From the NCBI GenBank assembly GCA_963770485.1, contig CAVYPX010000016.1:744001-808000 (forward strand): a stretch of 64,000 nt of DNA, written 5' to 3'. The notes beneath the pieces were generated by a model. It was not told the DNA's origin. It did not search any database and saw only the letters and a program-made list of their open reading frames with translations. Shown here piece by piece: positions 7,904 to 15,836 of this stretch. The position numbers and the translations under genes are program-made. Position 1 is the first letter of the stretch; every line of letters begins with the position of its first letter. The DNA comes from CAVVEC01 sp963770485. GTDB taxonomy: Bacteria > Acidobacteriota > Terriglobia > Terriglobales > Acidobacteriaceae.

Positions 7904-9061
7904 ATGCCGACAGTCGAACGAACGTTCGAACAATGCCAGGATCTGATCACGGACCTCAGTTTCGAGCGCGTCCACCGCTGGAAAGATCAGCACCCCGGGG
8001 CCCGGGTGATTGGCTACTTCCCCGTCTACGCGCCGGTGGAAATCATTCATGCCGCGGGTATGCTGCCGGTCGGGTTGAACGGAGGCGGCGATCGCCTCGA
8101 CATCCAACACGCCGACGCCCGCTTCGGCTCTTTCATTTGCTCCATCGTGAAGACCACGCTCGAGATGGGGATGCGGGATCATCTCAAGGCGTTCGATGGC
8201 ATCCTGTTCAGTTCCATCTGCGATTCCGCGCGCAACCTGTGCTTCGTGATGAAGCGGAACTTTCCTGATCTGTATGTGGACTTCCTCCACCTGCCGCACA
8301 ACCCGAGTTCCCCGGCGTGCGTTGATTTCCTGACTTGCGAATATGGCCGGCTCATCCGGGAACTGGAGCGCATCGGCGGCAAGCCGATCACCGAGGTGGC
8401 TCTACAACACGCCATCTCTCTGTACAACCATAACCGTCAGCTCATCCGCAACCTCTACGCCTTCCGCGCTCAGAAATCGCATTTGCTGCGAGCGTGGGAG
8501 TCGTACGTGCTGGTTCGAGCCGGAAACTTCATGCCCGTGGAGGAGCACAACTTACTTCTGGAAGAATCGCTGGAGCAACTCTCACAGCGGTCGGGCAAAC
8601 CGAGAGATTCGATCCGAGTGGCGGTGGAAGGGGCGTTCTGCGAACAGCCTCCCCTCGATCTGATCAAGCTGGTGGAAGACGCAGGTTGCTATTTGGTGGA
8701 TGACGATTTTGTCATCGGGCAGAGCTGGTTTGTGGAAGATGTCGGGGTGACAGGAGATCCTGTACATGCGCTAGCGGAGAGCTATGTCAATGGCGCCGTT
8801 TATTCTTCGGTGCGCCACGATTTTCGTGCGCCCCGCTGGGACGGCCTGGCGGACAAGGTGAAACGCTCAAGGGCCGACGCCGTTCTTTTCCTGATCGCCA
8901 AGTTCTGCGAGCCGGCCTACTTCGACTACGTGCTATTCAAGAAAAAGCTCGAGGAACTCAGCGTCCCGCATCTCCTTCTGGAATTCGAGGAAAAGCAGTT
9001 CACATTTGATCGCGTACGCACCGAAGTAGAAACCTTCGTGGAGTCGCTGGTCTTTGACTAA
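7904..9061 (+). CDS. bzdN: Benzoyl-CoA reductase subunit, BzdN/BcrC-like
   Basis: 385 aa, the usual size of the smaller catalytic subunit of class I benzoyl-CoA reductase, which dearomatises benzoyl-CoA to cyclohexa-1,5-diene-1-carbonyl-CoA using ATP and low-potential electrons. It belongs to the 2-hydroxyacyl-CoA dehydratase (HgdB) superfamily. Visible features are the start GYFPVYAPVEIIHAAGMLPV (about 38-57) and cysteines C79, C106, C113, C246 and C335 (AKFCEPAYFDY) that can supply iron-sulfur ligands. The reductase rather than dehydratase assignment rests on the downstream ring-opening dehydrogenase and hydrolase genes. It is first in a plus-strand operon, and bzdO begins 48 bp later. It could also be called bcrC. 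Confidence 0.9.
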   Translation: MPTVERTFEQCQDLITDLSFERVHRWKDQHPGARVIGYFPVYAPVEIIHAAGMLPVGLNGGGDRLDIQHADARFGSFICSIVKTTLEMGMRDHLKAFDGILFSSICDSARNLCFVMKRNFPDLYVDFLHLPHNPSSPACVDFLTCEYGRLIRELERIGGKPITEVALQHAISLYNHNRQLIRNLYAFRAQKSHLLRAWESYVLVRAGNFMPVEEHNLLLEESLEQLSQRSGKPRDSIRVAVEGAFCEQPPLDLIKLVEDAGCYLVDDDFVIGQSWFVEDVGVTGDPVHALAESYVNGAVYSSVRHDFRAPRWDGLADKVKRSRADAVLFLIAKFCEPAYFDYVLFKKKLEELSVPHLLLEFEEKQFTFDRVRTEVETFVESLVFD

Positions 9062-9109
9062 ACGCAGTGTGCCTCGGTTGAGGGGAACCGCAAAAGAGGA
9101 TGGTGACGA

Positions 9110-10378
9110 ATGGGTGAAGCAAAACACACCGAGTACCGCGGCAGCATTCATCAGCGCCAAAAAGAACTGATGCTGAAGTGGTACGAGCGCTTGAATGAGG
9201 CTGCCGAGACCGGCACGCCACCCACGGCCTCGCTGATGATTTCAGGGAACTGCGTGGAGTTGCTGGAGGCGTTCGGCGCTGTTCCGATCTATCCCGAAGT
9301 GAACGCACTGCAACTGGCGATTCGTCATCAGTCGCTGGAGCCGATTTTGGCGGCGGAAGAACTTGGCTACGCTCCCGACAATTGCGCTTATGTCAAGGCC
9401 GACATTGGTTGCTACATAAAAGGCATCACGCCTACCGGCGGGAAGCTGCCCAAGCCGGATCTGGTGCTATGCAATTTCGTGGGCTGCAACACCTACGTGA
9501 AGTGGTTCGAGCACACTGCCGTCCTGACTGGCTCCAAGCTCTACGTGCTGGATGTTCCCTTCCTGCGTGAAGACGAGCCGAGTCCGGCCGACATCGACTA
9601 CGTGGTTCGACAACTGAAGGAGTTGGTCACGCTGCTGGAGGGCATCACGGGCAGGAAGTTCGACTATGACCGCTTTGTCGAAGCCGTGCGTTGTTCGGCG
9701 CAAGTGGAAGATCTGTGGTCGCAGATCAAGCATCTGGCCCGCCGTTCTCCTTCGCCGTTCGACGCCTACTTCGATGCGATCACGCTGATGGGACCTCTAT
9801 ACGTGTACCGGGGAACGCCGGAAGGTGTGGAGTTCTTTCGCGCCGCGCTGGAAGAGATGCAGGCAAGGGTTGCCGCCGGCCAGGGCGTGTATGAGCAGGA
9901 GAAGTTTCGCCTGGTGATCGAAGGGCCTCCGCCGTATCCCTATTTCCGCACCTTTCGCGACATGTTTGCCAAATGGAAGGCGTGCACAGTCGCTTCCACT
10001 TATTCAACCGTGGGCGGACTGTGGGAGTTTGGGGCGCGTCACGATCCAGCGCATCCCTTCGAGTCCGTCGCGCTGCACATGCTGGCGCAGAACGTGACCA
10101 ACCGGAATTACCTGCAACGCTATGAGCAGATCCGCCGATACCTCGAAGAGTGGAACGCGGACGGGCTCATTATTCATTTTGTGAAAAGTTGCCGTCTGTT
10201 CTCGGCCGGACAGGGCGACATGCGTGATTACGTGACCAAGAAGCTGGGAATTCCGACGCTTTACATTGAATCGGATTTGGAAGACCCGCGCTACTTCGCC
10301 GAGGCACAGACCAGGAATCGGATCGATGCGTTTTTTGAGGCGCTGGAACATTCCAAGCTGACTGCAGGCGCGGTTTAG
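9110..10378 (+). CDS. bzdO: Benzoyl-CoA reductase subunit, BzdO/BcrB-like
   Basis: 422 aa, matching the larger catalytic subunit of ATP-dependent benzoyl-CoA reductase. It is homologous to BzdN in fold (HgdB superfamily). Recognisable blocks are SLMISGNCVELLEAFGAVPI, LCNFVGCNTYVKWFE and, near the C terminus, IIHFVKSCRLFSAGQGDMR followed by the ESDLEDPRYF motif that is conserved in BcrB and BzdO proteins. Cysteines in these blocks are the probable cluster ligands. GAGGA precedes ATG 9110 at good spacing. With BzdN it would form the heterodimer that binds benzoyl-CoA and receives electrons from BzdPQ. bzdP follows after 18 bp. Confidence 0.92.
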   Translation: MGEAKHTEYRGSIHQRQKELMLKWYERLNEAAETGTPPTASLMISGNCVELLEAFGAVPIYPEVNALQLAIRHQSLEPILAAEELGYAPDNCAYVKADIGCYIKGITPTGGKLPKPDLVLCNFVGCNTYVKWFEHTAVLTGSKLYVLDVPFLREDEPSPADIDYVVRQLKELVTLLEGITGRKFDYDRFVEAVRCSAQVEDLWSQIKHLARRSPSPFDAYFDAITLMGPLYVYRGTPEGVEFFRAALEEMQARVAAGQGVYEQEKFRLVIEGPPPYPYFRTFRDMFAKWKACTVASTYSTVGGLWEFGARHDPAHPFESVALHMLAQNVTNRNYLQRYEQIRRYLEEWNADGLIIHFVKSCRLFSAGQGDMRDYVTKKLGIPTLYIESDLEDPRYFAEAQTRNRIDAFFEALEHSKLTAGAV

Positions 10379-10396
10379 CCAATCGGGGAGTTATCC

Positions 10397-11236
10397 ATGA
10401 GAGTTGCCGCCGGAGTTGATGTCGGGTCCACCCAGACCAAGGCAGTGGTCATGGCTGAAAATGGAGGCCGGAGCATTCTAGCCCGGGCACTGGTCGACAC
10501 CGGAGCGAACGTCAGGAAAGCAGCGGAGAATGCGTTTCTGACGGCCTGCCGCAACGCCGAGATTCCACCGACTGAAGTGGGGTTCGTGGTGGGCACGGGT
10601 TACGGACGCTACAACATTTCGTTCGGCAATGCGCAGTTAACTGAGATCAGTTGCCATGCACGCGGGGCGCACTTCGTTTGTCCCAGCACGCGGACAGTGA
10701 TCGACATGGGAGGCCAGGATGCCAAGGCCATCAGTGTGGGCAGCGACGGCCAAGTCCTCGACTTCGTCATGAACGACAAGTGTGCTGCCGGCACGGGACG
10801 CTTTCTGGCCAACGCGGCCGATGTGATGGGAATCGGACTGGAGGAAGTAGGACCTCTATCATTGCGGGCGACGCGCGCCATAAAAATCGCGACAGTATGT
10901 ACCGTGTTTGTCGAGTCCGATATTCTTTCTTACCTCGCGCAGGGGAAGAAGGCGGAAGACATCCTGGGAGGCGTGCATCTGGCGATTGCCAAAAGAACGC
11001 TGTCGCTGGCGCGTCGCGTCCCAATCGAGCCGGACGTCACCATGACTGGCGGCGTGGCGCGCAATGTCGGCATGGTGCGGGCGCTGGAAGAAGTCCTGGG
11101 ATCGAAGATGCAGGTCAGCCCCGACGCGCACTTTATGGGAGCAATCGGCGCGGCGGTGTTCGCGCTCGAAAAGATGGACCAGAGTTTTGAATCTTCAATG
11201 TGGAGGCCCGAACATGCGAGTGGTAGCGGGCATTGA
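10397..11236 (+). CDS. bzdP: Benzoyl-CoA reductase ATPase/activase subunit, BzdP-like
   Basis: 279 aa of the BadF/BadG/BcrA/BcrD ASKHA-type ATPase family. This subunit couples ATP hydrolysis to electron transfer through a cluster shared by the two activase subunits. The N-terminal phosphate-binding loop is DVGSTQTKAVV (8-18), the second is DMGGQDAKAI (103-112), and the cluster cysteines are C129 in NDKCAAGTGRF and C168 in ATVCTVFVESD. The adenosine motif is TGGVARNVG. The short length, with two similar-sized activases side by side, fits the Azoarcus Bzd type rather than the Thauera Bcr type, where BcrA is longer. It overlaps bzdQ by 23 bp. Confidence 0.9.
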   Translation: MRVAAGVDVGSTQTKAVVMAENGGRSILARALVDTGANVRKAAENAFLTACRNAEIPPTEVGFVVGTGYGRYNISFGNAQLTEISCHARGAHFVCPSTRTVIDMGGQDAKAISVGSDGQVLDFVMNDKCAAGTGRFLANAADVMGIGLEEVGPLSLRATRAIKIATVCTVFVESDILSYLAQGKKAEDILGGVHLAIAKRTLSLARRVPIEPDVTMTGGVARNVGMVRALEEVLGSKMQVSPDAHFMGAIGAAVFALEKMDQSFESSMWRPEHASGSGH

Positions 11237-12041
11237 TTGCGGAAGCGGCTTTACCAAAGCGGTGCTGGTGGCGCAGAACGGCTCTCCCACCTCTTCCATT
11301 CTCGGTAAGGGGAGGGCGAAGAGCGGCATCAACATGGAAGAAGCTGCACAAAGCGCGCTACAGTCAGCCCTGGAGAATGCAGGTCTTGGCAGATCGCAAG
11401 TTGACTACGTGGCCACCACGGGGTTTGGCCGGTACGGTGTGGGGTTTCGCGATATTCAAGTCACGGAGATCACCAGCGGGGCACGTGGCGCCCACTATCT
11501 CTTTCCCGGTTCGCGTTGCGTGTTGGACATCGGTGGCCAGTCGACGCGGGCGATGACCATGAGCGAATCGGGCAAGGTGCGCACCTTTAAGACCAACGAC
11601 AAGTGCGCGGCAGGTTCTGGAATGTTCATTGCGCGCGCCGCCAAGTATCTGGAGATTTCGATTGAAGATGTCGGAACGCTGTCTCTGCAGGCCACCAATC
11701 CTCAGCCCATCAGCAGCGTGTGCGCGGTGCTGGCGGAGAGCGAAATCATCAATCACGTGAGCGCAGGTGTGAGCGTCGAGAACATTCTACGCGGGATTCA
11801 TGATTCGCTGGCTGATCGTGCACTTGCCATGCTCAAGCGCGTCGGCATGGAAGGCGAGGTGACCTTCATCGGCGGAGTGGCGCTGCAAGCCGGGATTGTG
11901 AAAGCGCTGCAAGAAAAGCTGGGCGCCAAGGTCAATGTCCCGCCTGATTGCGACTACGTGTGCGCGCTGGGAGCAGCCCTGCTGGGACACAAGCGGCTGG
12001 CTTTGAAAGAAAACTCGGCCAGCATACAAGAGGTTTCATGA
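11214..12041 (+). CDS. bzdQ: Benzoyl-CoA reductase ATPase/activase subunit, BzdQ-like
   Basis: 275 aa, paralogue of BzdP. The start at ATG 11214 is chosen because VVAGIDCGSGFTKAVL aligns with the BzdP N terminus and GTGGAGG lies just upstream; the frame is open further back but reads into bzdP. The phosphate loop is IDCGSGFTKAVL (7-18), and the cluster cysteines are C131 (NDKCAAGSGMF) and C170 (SSVCAVLAESE). In the second ATP motif the sequence is DIGGQSTRAM where BzdP has DMGGQDAKAI, so a conserved Asp is replaced by Ser. This asymmetry may mark a specialised subunit. The overlap with bzdP implies translational coupling and fixed stoichiometry. Confidence 0.9.
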   Translation: MRVVAGIDCGSGFTKAVLVAQNGSPTSSILGKGRAKSGINMEEAAQSALQSALENAGLGRSQVDYVATTGFGRYGVGFRDIQVTEITSGARGAHYLFPGSRCVLDIGGQSTRAMTMSESGKVRTFKTNDKCAAGSGMFIARAAKYLEISIEDVGTLSLQATNPQPISSVCAVLAESEIINHVSAGVSVENILRGIHDSLADRALAMLKRVGMEGEVTFIGGVALQAGIVKALQEKLGAKVNVPPDCDYVCALGAALLGHKRLALKENSASIQEVS

Positions 12042-12047
12042 GGCCTT

Positions 12048-13172
12048 ATGTCTTCTGTAATTGATACGACGGTTACCCGCAGCGATGAAAAATCCTCCGG
12101 CGTGATCCACGGAGCCTACGGATTTCGCCTGACGGGGGTTGGGCAACGTCTCCTGCGGCAGGAACTTCCTGCGCTGGAGCCAGGGCCGGATCAGGTCGTG
12201 GTCAAGGTGGCGGGATGCGGTGTATGTCACACCGACATCGGCTACGCATTCGACGGCGTACCCACGCGGCATCCTCTTCCGCTGGTGCTCGGACACGAAA
12301 TCACCGGTCGGGTGGTCGCGGCGGGGGAGCGTGTCGTCCAGTGGCTGGGGCAGACCGTGATCGTCCCCGCGGTGATTCCGTGTGGCGAGTGCGCGGCCTG
12401 CAAAGCGGGACGCGCAACGATCTGTCGAAAACAATTCATGCCCGGCAACGACGGCGATGGTGGTTTTGCCACACACGTGGTGGTCCCCGCCCGCGGGCTT
12501 TGCCCCGTGCCGGACAAGCTGCCAGACGGGATTACGCTGGCGACGCTCTCTGTTGTTGCGGATGCGGTGACAACTCCGTTTGAGGCCATCCGTCGGGCAC
12601 AACTCAGCTCTAATGATATTGCCGTATTCACGGGCGTGGGCGGCATCGGAGGATTTGGAGTACAGATCGCAGCTGCATTCGGAGCGGCAGTGGTGGCCAT
12701 TGATATTGATCGCGAGCGGCTTGGGCTCGCCGCCAGGCACGGAGCTTCTCTCACGCTTGATGCCAGCCACATGAGCGAGAAGGACCTGAAATCGGTGGTG
12801 AGGGCATTTGTGAAGCAGAGCGGGCGGGGCGGGATTGGCCTCAAGATTTTCGAAACCAGCGGAACTACAGCGGGACAAGCCACTGCGTTCGGGCTGCTCG
12901 ATCATGGAGGCTATCTGGCCGTGGTTGGCTATACGCCCAAGCCGGTGGAGATCAGGCTTTCCAACCTGATGGCCTTTGATGCGACCGCCCGGGGCAATTG
13001 GGGATGCCCGGCAGAACAGTATCCGGCGGCGCTGTCTTTGGTGTTAGAAGGCAAGGTCGCTCTGGAACCTTATGTTGAAGAGCACTCGCTGGATGAAGCT
13101 CCGGAAGTGGTGAAAGCAGTACATGAGCGCACAATCCGCCGCCGGGCTATCCTGGTACCACCGCACAGCTGA
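12048..13172 (+). CDS. had: 6-hydroxycyclohex-1-ene-1-carbonyl-CoA dehydrogenase
   Basis: 374 aa, a zinc-dependent medium-chain alcohol dehydrogenase. The catalytic zinc site is in GCGVCHTD (57-64) and GHE (82-84), the structural zinc site is the cysteine cluster PCGECAACKAGRATIC, and the NAD-binding glycine motif is GVGGIGGFG. Long stretches such as VVVPARGLCPV and RLSNLMAFDATARGNWGC are those I recall from Had/BzdW proteins of denitrifying benzoate degraders. It oxidises 6-hydroxycyclohex-1-ene-1-carbonyl-CoA to the 6-oxo compound with NAD+. Its place directly after the four reductase genes supports the specific assignment over a generic alcohol dehydrogenase. Confidence 0.9.
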   Translation: MSSVIDTTVTRSDEKSSGVIHGAYGFRLTGVGQRLLRQELPALEPGPDQVVVKVAGCGVCHTDIGYAFDGVPTRHPLPLVLGHEITGRVVAAGERVVQWLGQTVIVPAVIPCGECAACKAGRATICRKQFMPGNDGDGGFATHVVVPARGLCPVPDKLPDGITLATLSVVADAVTTPFEAIRRAQLSSNDIAVFTGVGGIGGFGVQIAAAFGAAVVAIDIDRERLGLAARHGASLTLDASHMSEKDLKSVVRAFVKQSGRGGIGLKIFETSGTTAGQATAFGLLDHGGYLAVVGYTPKPVEIRLSNLMAFDATARGNWGCPAEQYPAALSLVLEGKVALEPYVEEHSLDEAPEVVKAVHERTIRRRAILVPPHS

Positions 13173-13180
13173 GGAGAGTC

Positions 13181-14284
13181 ATGAAGAACCACAATCTGGT
13201 CGAGAACTTCAATCCGCAAGAAATCATCGTAGAGCACCGCCCGGTCCGGGATCAGGCGGGCAAGCCGGTCGAGGAACTGCACAACGTCTGGATCACGCTG
13301 AACAATCCCGACGAACTGAACGCCTACACCACTACGATGATCAAGGAAATCATCCTTGCTCTGCGCGAGGCCAGCAACGACCGCGCGGCAGTGACGGTCG
13401 TTCTCACCGGCGCGGGCATGCGTGCATTCTGCGCTGGCGGCAGCACGCGGGAGTATGCGGAGGTTTATGCCGGGGCTCCCGGGGAATACCGGCAATACAT
13501 GCGCCTTTTCAACGATATGGTCACGGCGGTGTTGCAGTGTGACAAGCCGGTGGTGTGCCGCGTAAATGGAATGAGAGTGGGCGGCGGCCAGGAGATTGGG
13601 ATGGCGTGCGATTTCTCGATAGCGAGTGATCTTGCCATTTTCAGCCAGGCTGGTCCGAAGCACGGCTCCGTGCCAGATGGGGGCAGCACTGATTTTCTTC
13701 CGCTCTTCGTAGGCATTGAACGCGCGATGCATAGCGGCACACTTTGTCAACCTTGGAGCGCACATCGTTTCTACTGGCTGGGCGGTCTCACGGAGATCGT
13801 CCCGGTGCTCAAACTGGACGGAAAGTGGATTCCCAATCCTTTGGTAGTGACTGATCGCCTGCTCGACGAATACGGGAGACTCGTGCTGGGCGAATGGAAG
13901 ACAGGCGGAGCGCAGCTGGAGGGAAAAGCCGTGATCGCGAAGGCCACGACCGATCTCACTCTTCTCGACGACGCGGTAGAGAAGCTGTGCACGCGAATCC
14001 TCTACACCATGCCCGACTGCTTGACCAAGACCCTTGAAAGCCTGCGCAAGCACAAGCTCGAGCACTGGGACCGGAATCGCGAGTCGAACCGCGCATGGCT
14101 GGCGCTGAACATGATGACCGAGGCCAACGCCGGCTTCCGCGCCTTCCATTACGGCACGAAAAACGAACGGGAGGCAAACTTCATCCTGCTGCGGCAGCGT
14201 TTGGCGGAAGGTGCAAGGTGGGATGAGGATCTGATTCGCGAAATTGCTCCCTGGGTCGATCAGGAAACGTCTATCAGGAAATGA
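13181..14284 (+). CDS. oah: 6-oxocyclohex-1-ene-1-carbonyl-CoA hydrolase
   Basis: 367 aa, crotonase superfamily, and clearly longer than a normal enoyl-CoA hydratase (about 260 aa), as is typical of Oah/BzdY. It hydrates and opens the ring of 6-oxocyclohex-1-ene-1-carbonyl-CoA to give 3-hydroxypimeloyl-CoA. The oxyanion-hole region MRAFCAGGSTREYAEVY and the downstream CRVNGMRVGGGQEIGMACD and GPKHGSVPDGGSTDFLP blocks are visible. GAGGAGAG precedes ATG 13181, 9 bp after had. The presence of had and oah together is the strongest evidence that this operon serves benzoyl-CoA degradation rather than another radical dehydratase pathway. Confidence 0.92.
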   Translation: MKNHNLVENFNPQEIIVEHRPVRDQAGKPVEELHNVWITLNNPDELNAYTTTMIKEIILALREASNDRAAVTVVLTGAGMRAFCAGGSTREYAEVYAGAPGEYRQYMRLFNDMVTAVLQCDKPVVCRVNGMRVGGGQEIGMACDFSIASDLAIFSQAGPKHGSVPDGGSTDFLPLFVGIERAMHSGTLCQPWSAHRFYWLGGLTEIVPVLKLDGKWIPNPLVVTDRLLDEYGRLVLGEWKTGGAQLEGKAVIAKATTDLTLLDDAVEKLCTRILYTMPDCLTKTLESLRKHKLEHWDRNRESNRAWLALNMMTEANAGFRAFHYGTKNEREANFILLRQRLAEGARWDEDLIREIAPWVDQETSIRK

Positions 14285-14294
14285 AAGTAGGGAA

Positions 14295-15035
14295 GTGACG
14301 CAAAGCAAAGCCATCCTTGGACGCGCTCATGAAGGCCATGTCGCCGTAGTGACGGGCGGGTCCGGAGGCATCGGGACCGCGATCATCCAAGCGCTTCACG
14401 ACGCCGGTGCACACGCCATATCCCTCGATGTTTCCCCGCCTTCGAACAAAGAAATACCTTGGATCAAGTGCAACCTCTGCGACGATGCGTCGGTCGCTGC
14501 AGCGATTGCCGAAGTCGCTCGGGGACATCAGCGCATTGACCTGGTGATCCACGCCGCCGGAGTCTCACGCGAGGGTGTGATCTGGAAGCTCACGGTAGAA
14601 GATTGGGATCTCATTCACACCGTCAATCTTCGCGGAGCTTTTCTGCTGCTGCGCCACACCATTCCCGTGATGCGGCAAAGGGGCGGGCGAATCGTGCTGA
14701 TTGGTTCGATCAACGGATCGCGTGGAAAATTTGGCACTTCAGCGTATGCGGCTAGCAAGGCCGGCCTTCTGGGTCTGGCAAAGAGCGTAGCGCGCGAGAC
14801 TGGCCGCTTTGGAGTGCTGGTGAACGTGGTCGAGCCGGGCTGGGTTCGCACTCCGCTCACAGATGCTTTACCAGACAAGGCTCGGGAGAATGCCGTCGCC
14901 GAAAGCCCGCTCGGCCAGTTACTCGAACCGTCGGACGTTGCCGCGGCGGTGCTCTTTCTGTGCGGGCCGGGAGCGAGTCACATCACGGGACAGATACTGC
15001 GGGTGGATGGCGGACAGTATCTGGGAGCCTATTGA
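14295..15035 (+). CDS. Short-chain dehydrogenase/reductase in the benzoyl-CoA operon
   Basis: A protein of about 246 aa with the SDR signatures: the NAD(P) motif TGGSGGIG near residue 20, then NAAG-like IHAAGVS, catalytic Ser in GSINGS, and YAASK with the active Tyr and Lys. FabG-type C-terminal ending GQILRVDGGQYL. I place the start at GTG 14295, 10 bp after oah, because upstream in-frame codons lie inside oah. A likely role is oxidation of a 3-hydroxyacyl-CoA such as 3-hydroxypimeloyl-CoA. The Azoarcus bzd cluster also carries an SDR gene (bzdZ), but orthology is not established here. Confidence 0.78.
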   Translation: MTQSKAILGRAHEGHVAVVTGGSGGIGTAIIQALHDAGAHAISLDVSPPSNKEIPWIKCNLCDDASVAAAIAEVARGHQRIDLVIHAAGVSREGVIWKLTVEDWDLIHTVNLRGAFLLLRHTIPVMRQRGGRIVLIGSINGSRGKFGTSAYAASKAGLLGLAKSVARETGRFGVLVNVVEPGWVRTPLTDALPDKARENAVAESPLGQLLEPSDVAAAVLFLCGPGASHITGQILRVDGGQYLGAY

Positions 15036-15064
15036 AATGTTGCCGCCATCCGGAGGATAGATCT

Positions 15065-15802
15065 ATGACCGAAAAAGCGAAACTGTCAGATCAACGATGC
15101 ACCAGGTGCGGGCGGGTCGCCGCCGAAACAGATAAGTTCTGCGCCGAGTGCGGGCTCTTCCTGCGCGACGCCCACATCGACCAGCGCCTGTTGCTGGCTC
15201 TGGTCCACGAACGCGAAGGCCGCAGCGAGGAAGCTCGTTACGAATTGCAGAGGCTGCTGCAGGCCGAACCCAATCACGTGCTGGCCAATCATCTTCTGGG
15301 TACCTTTTACTTTCACCAAGGCACCTTGGATCTGGCGATCCAGCATTATGAGAAGGCATTGCACGCGGCACCGTCGTTCGTGTTGGGTCACTACGATCTC
15401 GGCGTGGCCTGGTACCACCGGGGCAACATGCTGGAGGCGGGCCGAGCTTTTCTACGCTGCCTGGAGATCGACCCGGATTACAAGGCCGCGCACTACCGTC
15501 TGGCACTTTCGCTTTTTCACTCCGGCCTGCTGGAAGAGGCGCGGGAGCACTTCGAACAGTCTCTGGTTCTTACGCCCGAATACCTCATGGCGCACTACCA
15601 TCTGGGCGTGATCTACGAACGGCGAGGCGACACGGAAGCCGCAGCCCGTGAATTCGAGCGCAGCACCGAAGAAAGCATTGGAGAGGTCAGCAGCTTATAT
15701 CACCTGGCGATGATCCGTCGGGCGCAAAACGACGAAGCCGGAGCCGATGAACTGCTTCGTCGCGCCCGCGAATTCGGTCAGGTGCAAAAGGCCGTCAGCT
15801 AG
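15065..15802 (+). CDS. Zinc-ribbon plus TPR protein
   Basis: 245 aa. The N terminus holds a zinc ribbon of two Cys pairs (CTRCG and CAECG, about residues 12-36). About five tetratricopeptide repeats follow, for example ANHLLGTFYFHQGTLDLAIQ, GHYDLGVAWYHRGNMLEAGR and AHYHLGVIYERRGDTEAAAR. TPRs mediate protein-protein contacts. There is no signal peptide, so it should be cytoplasmic. I chose ATG 15065, preceded by GGAGGATAG. It sits inside the benzoyl-CoA operon with 29 bp before and 34 bp after it, suggesting an assembly or scaffolding role for the enzyme complex. That role is inference; no known bzd protein has this architecture that I recall. Confidence 0.75.
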   Translation: MTEKAKLSDQRCTRCGRVAAETDKFCAECGLFLRDAHIDQRLLLALVHEREGRSEEARYELQRLLQAEPNHVLANHLLGTFYFHQGTLDLAIQHYEKALHAAPSFVLGHYDLGVAWYHRGNMLEAGRAFLRCLEIDPDYKAAHYRLALSLFHSGLLEEAREHFEQSLVLTPEYLMAHYHLGVIYERRGDTEAAAREFERSTEESIGEVSSLYHLAMIRRAQNDEAGADELLRRAREFGQVQKAVS

Positions 15803-15836
15803 CATCGCTGGGAGCAATGTTGCTCACGGGAAGCCC

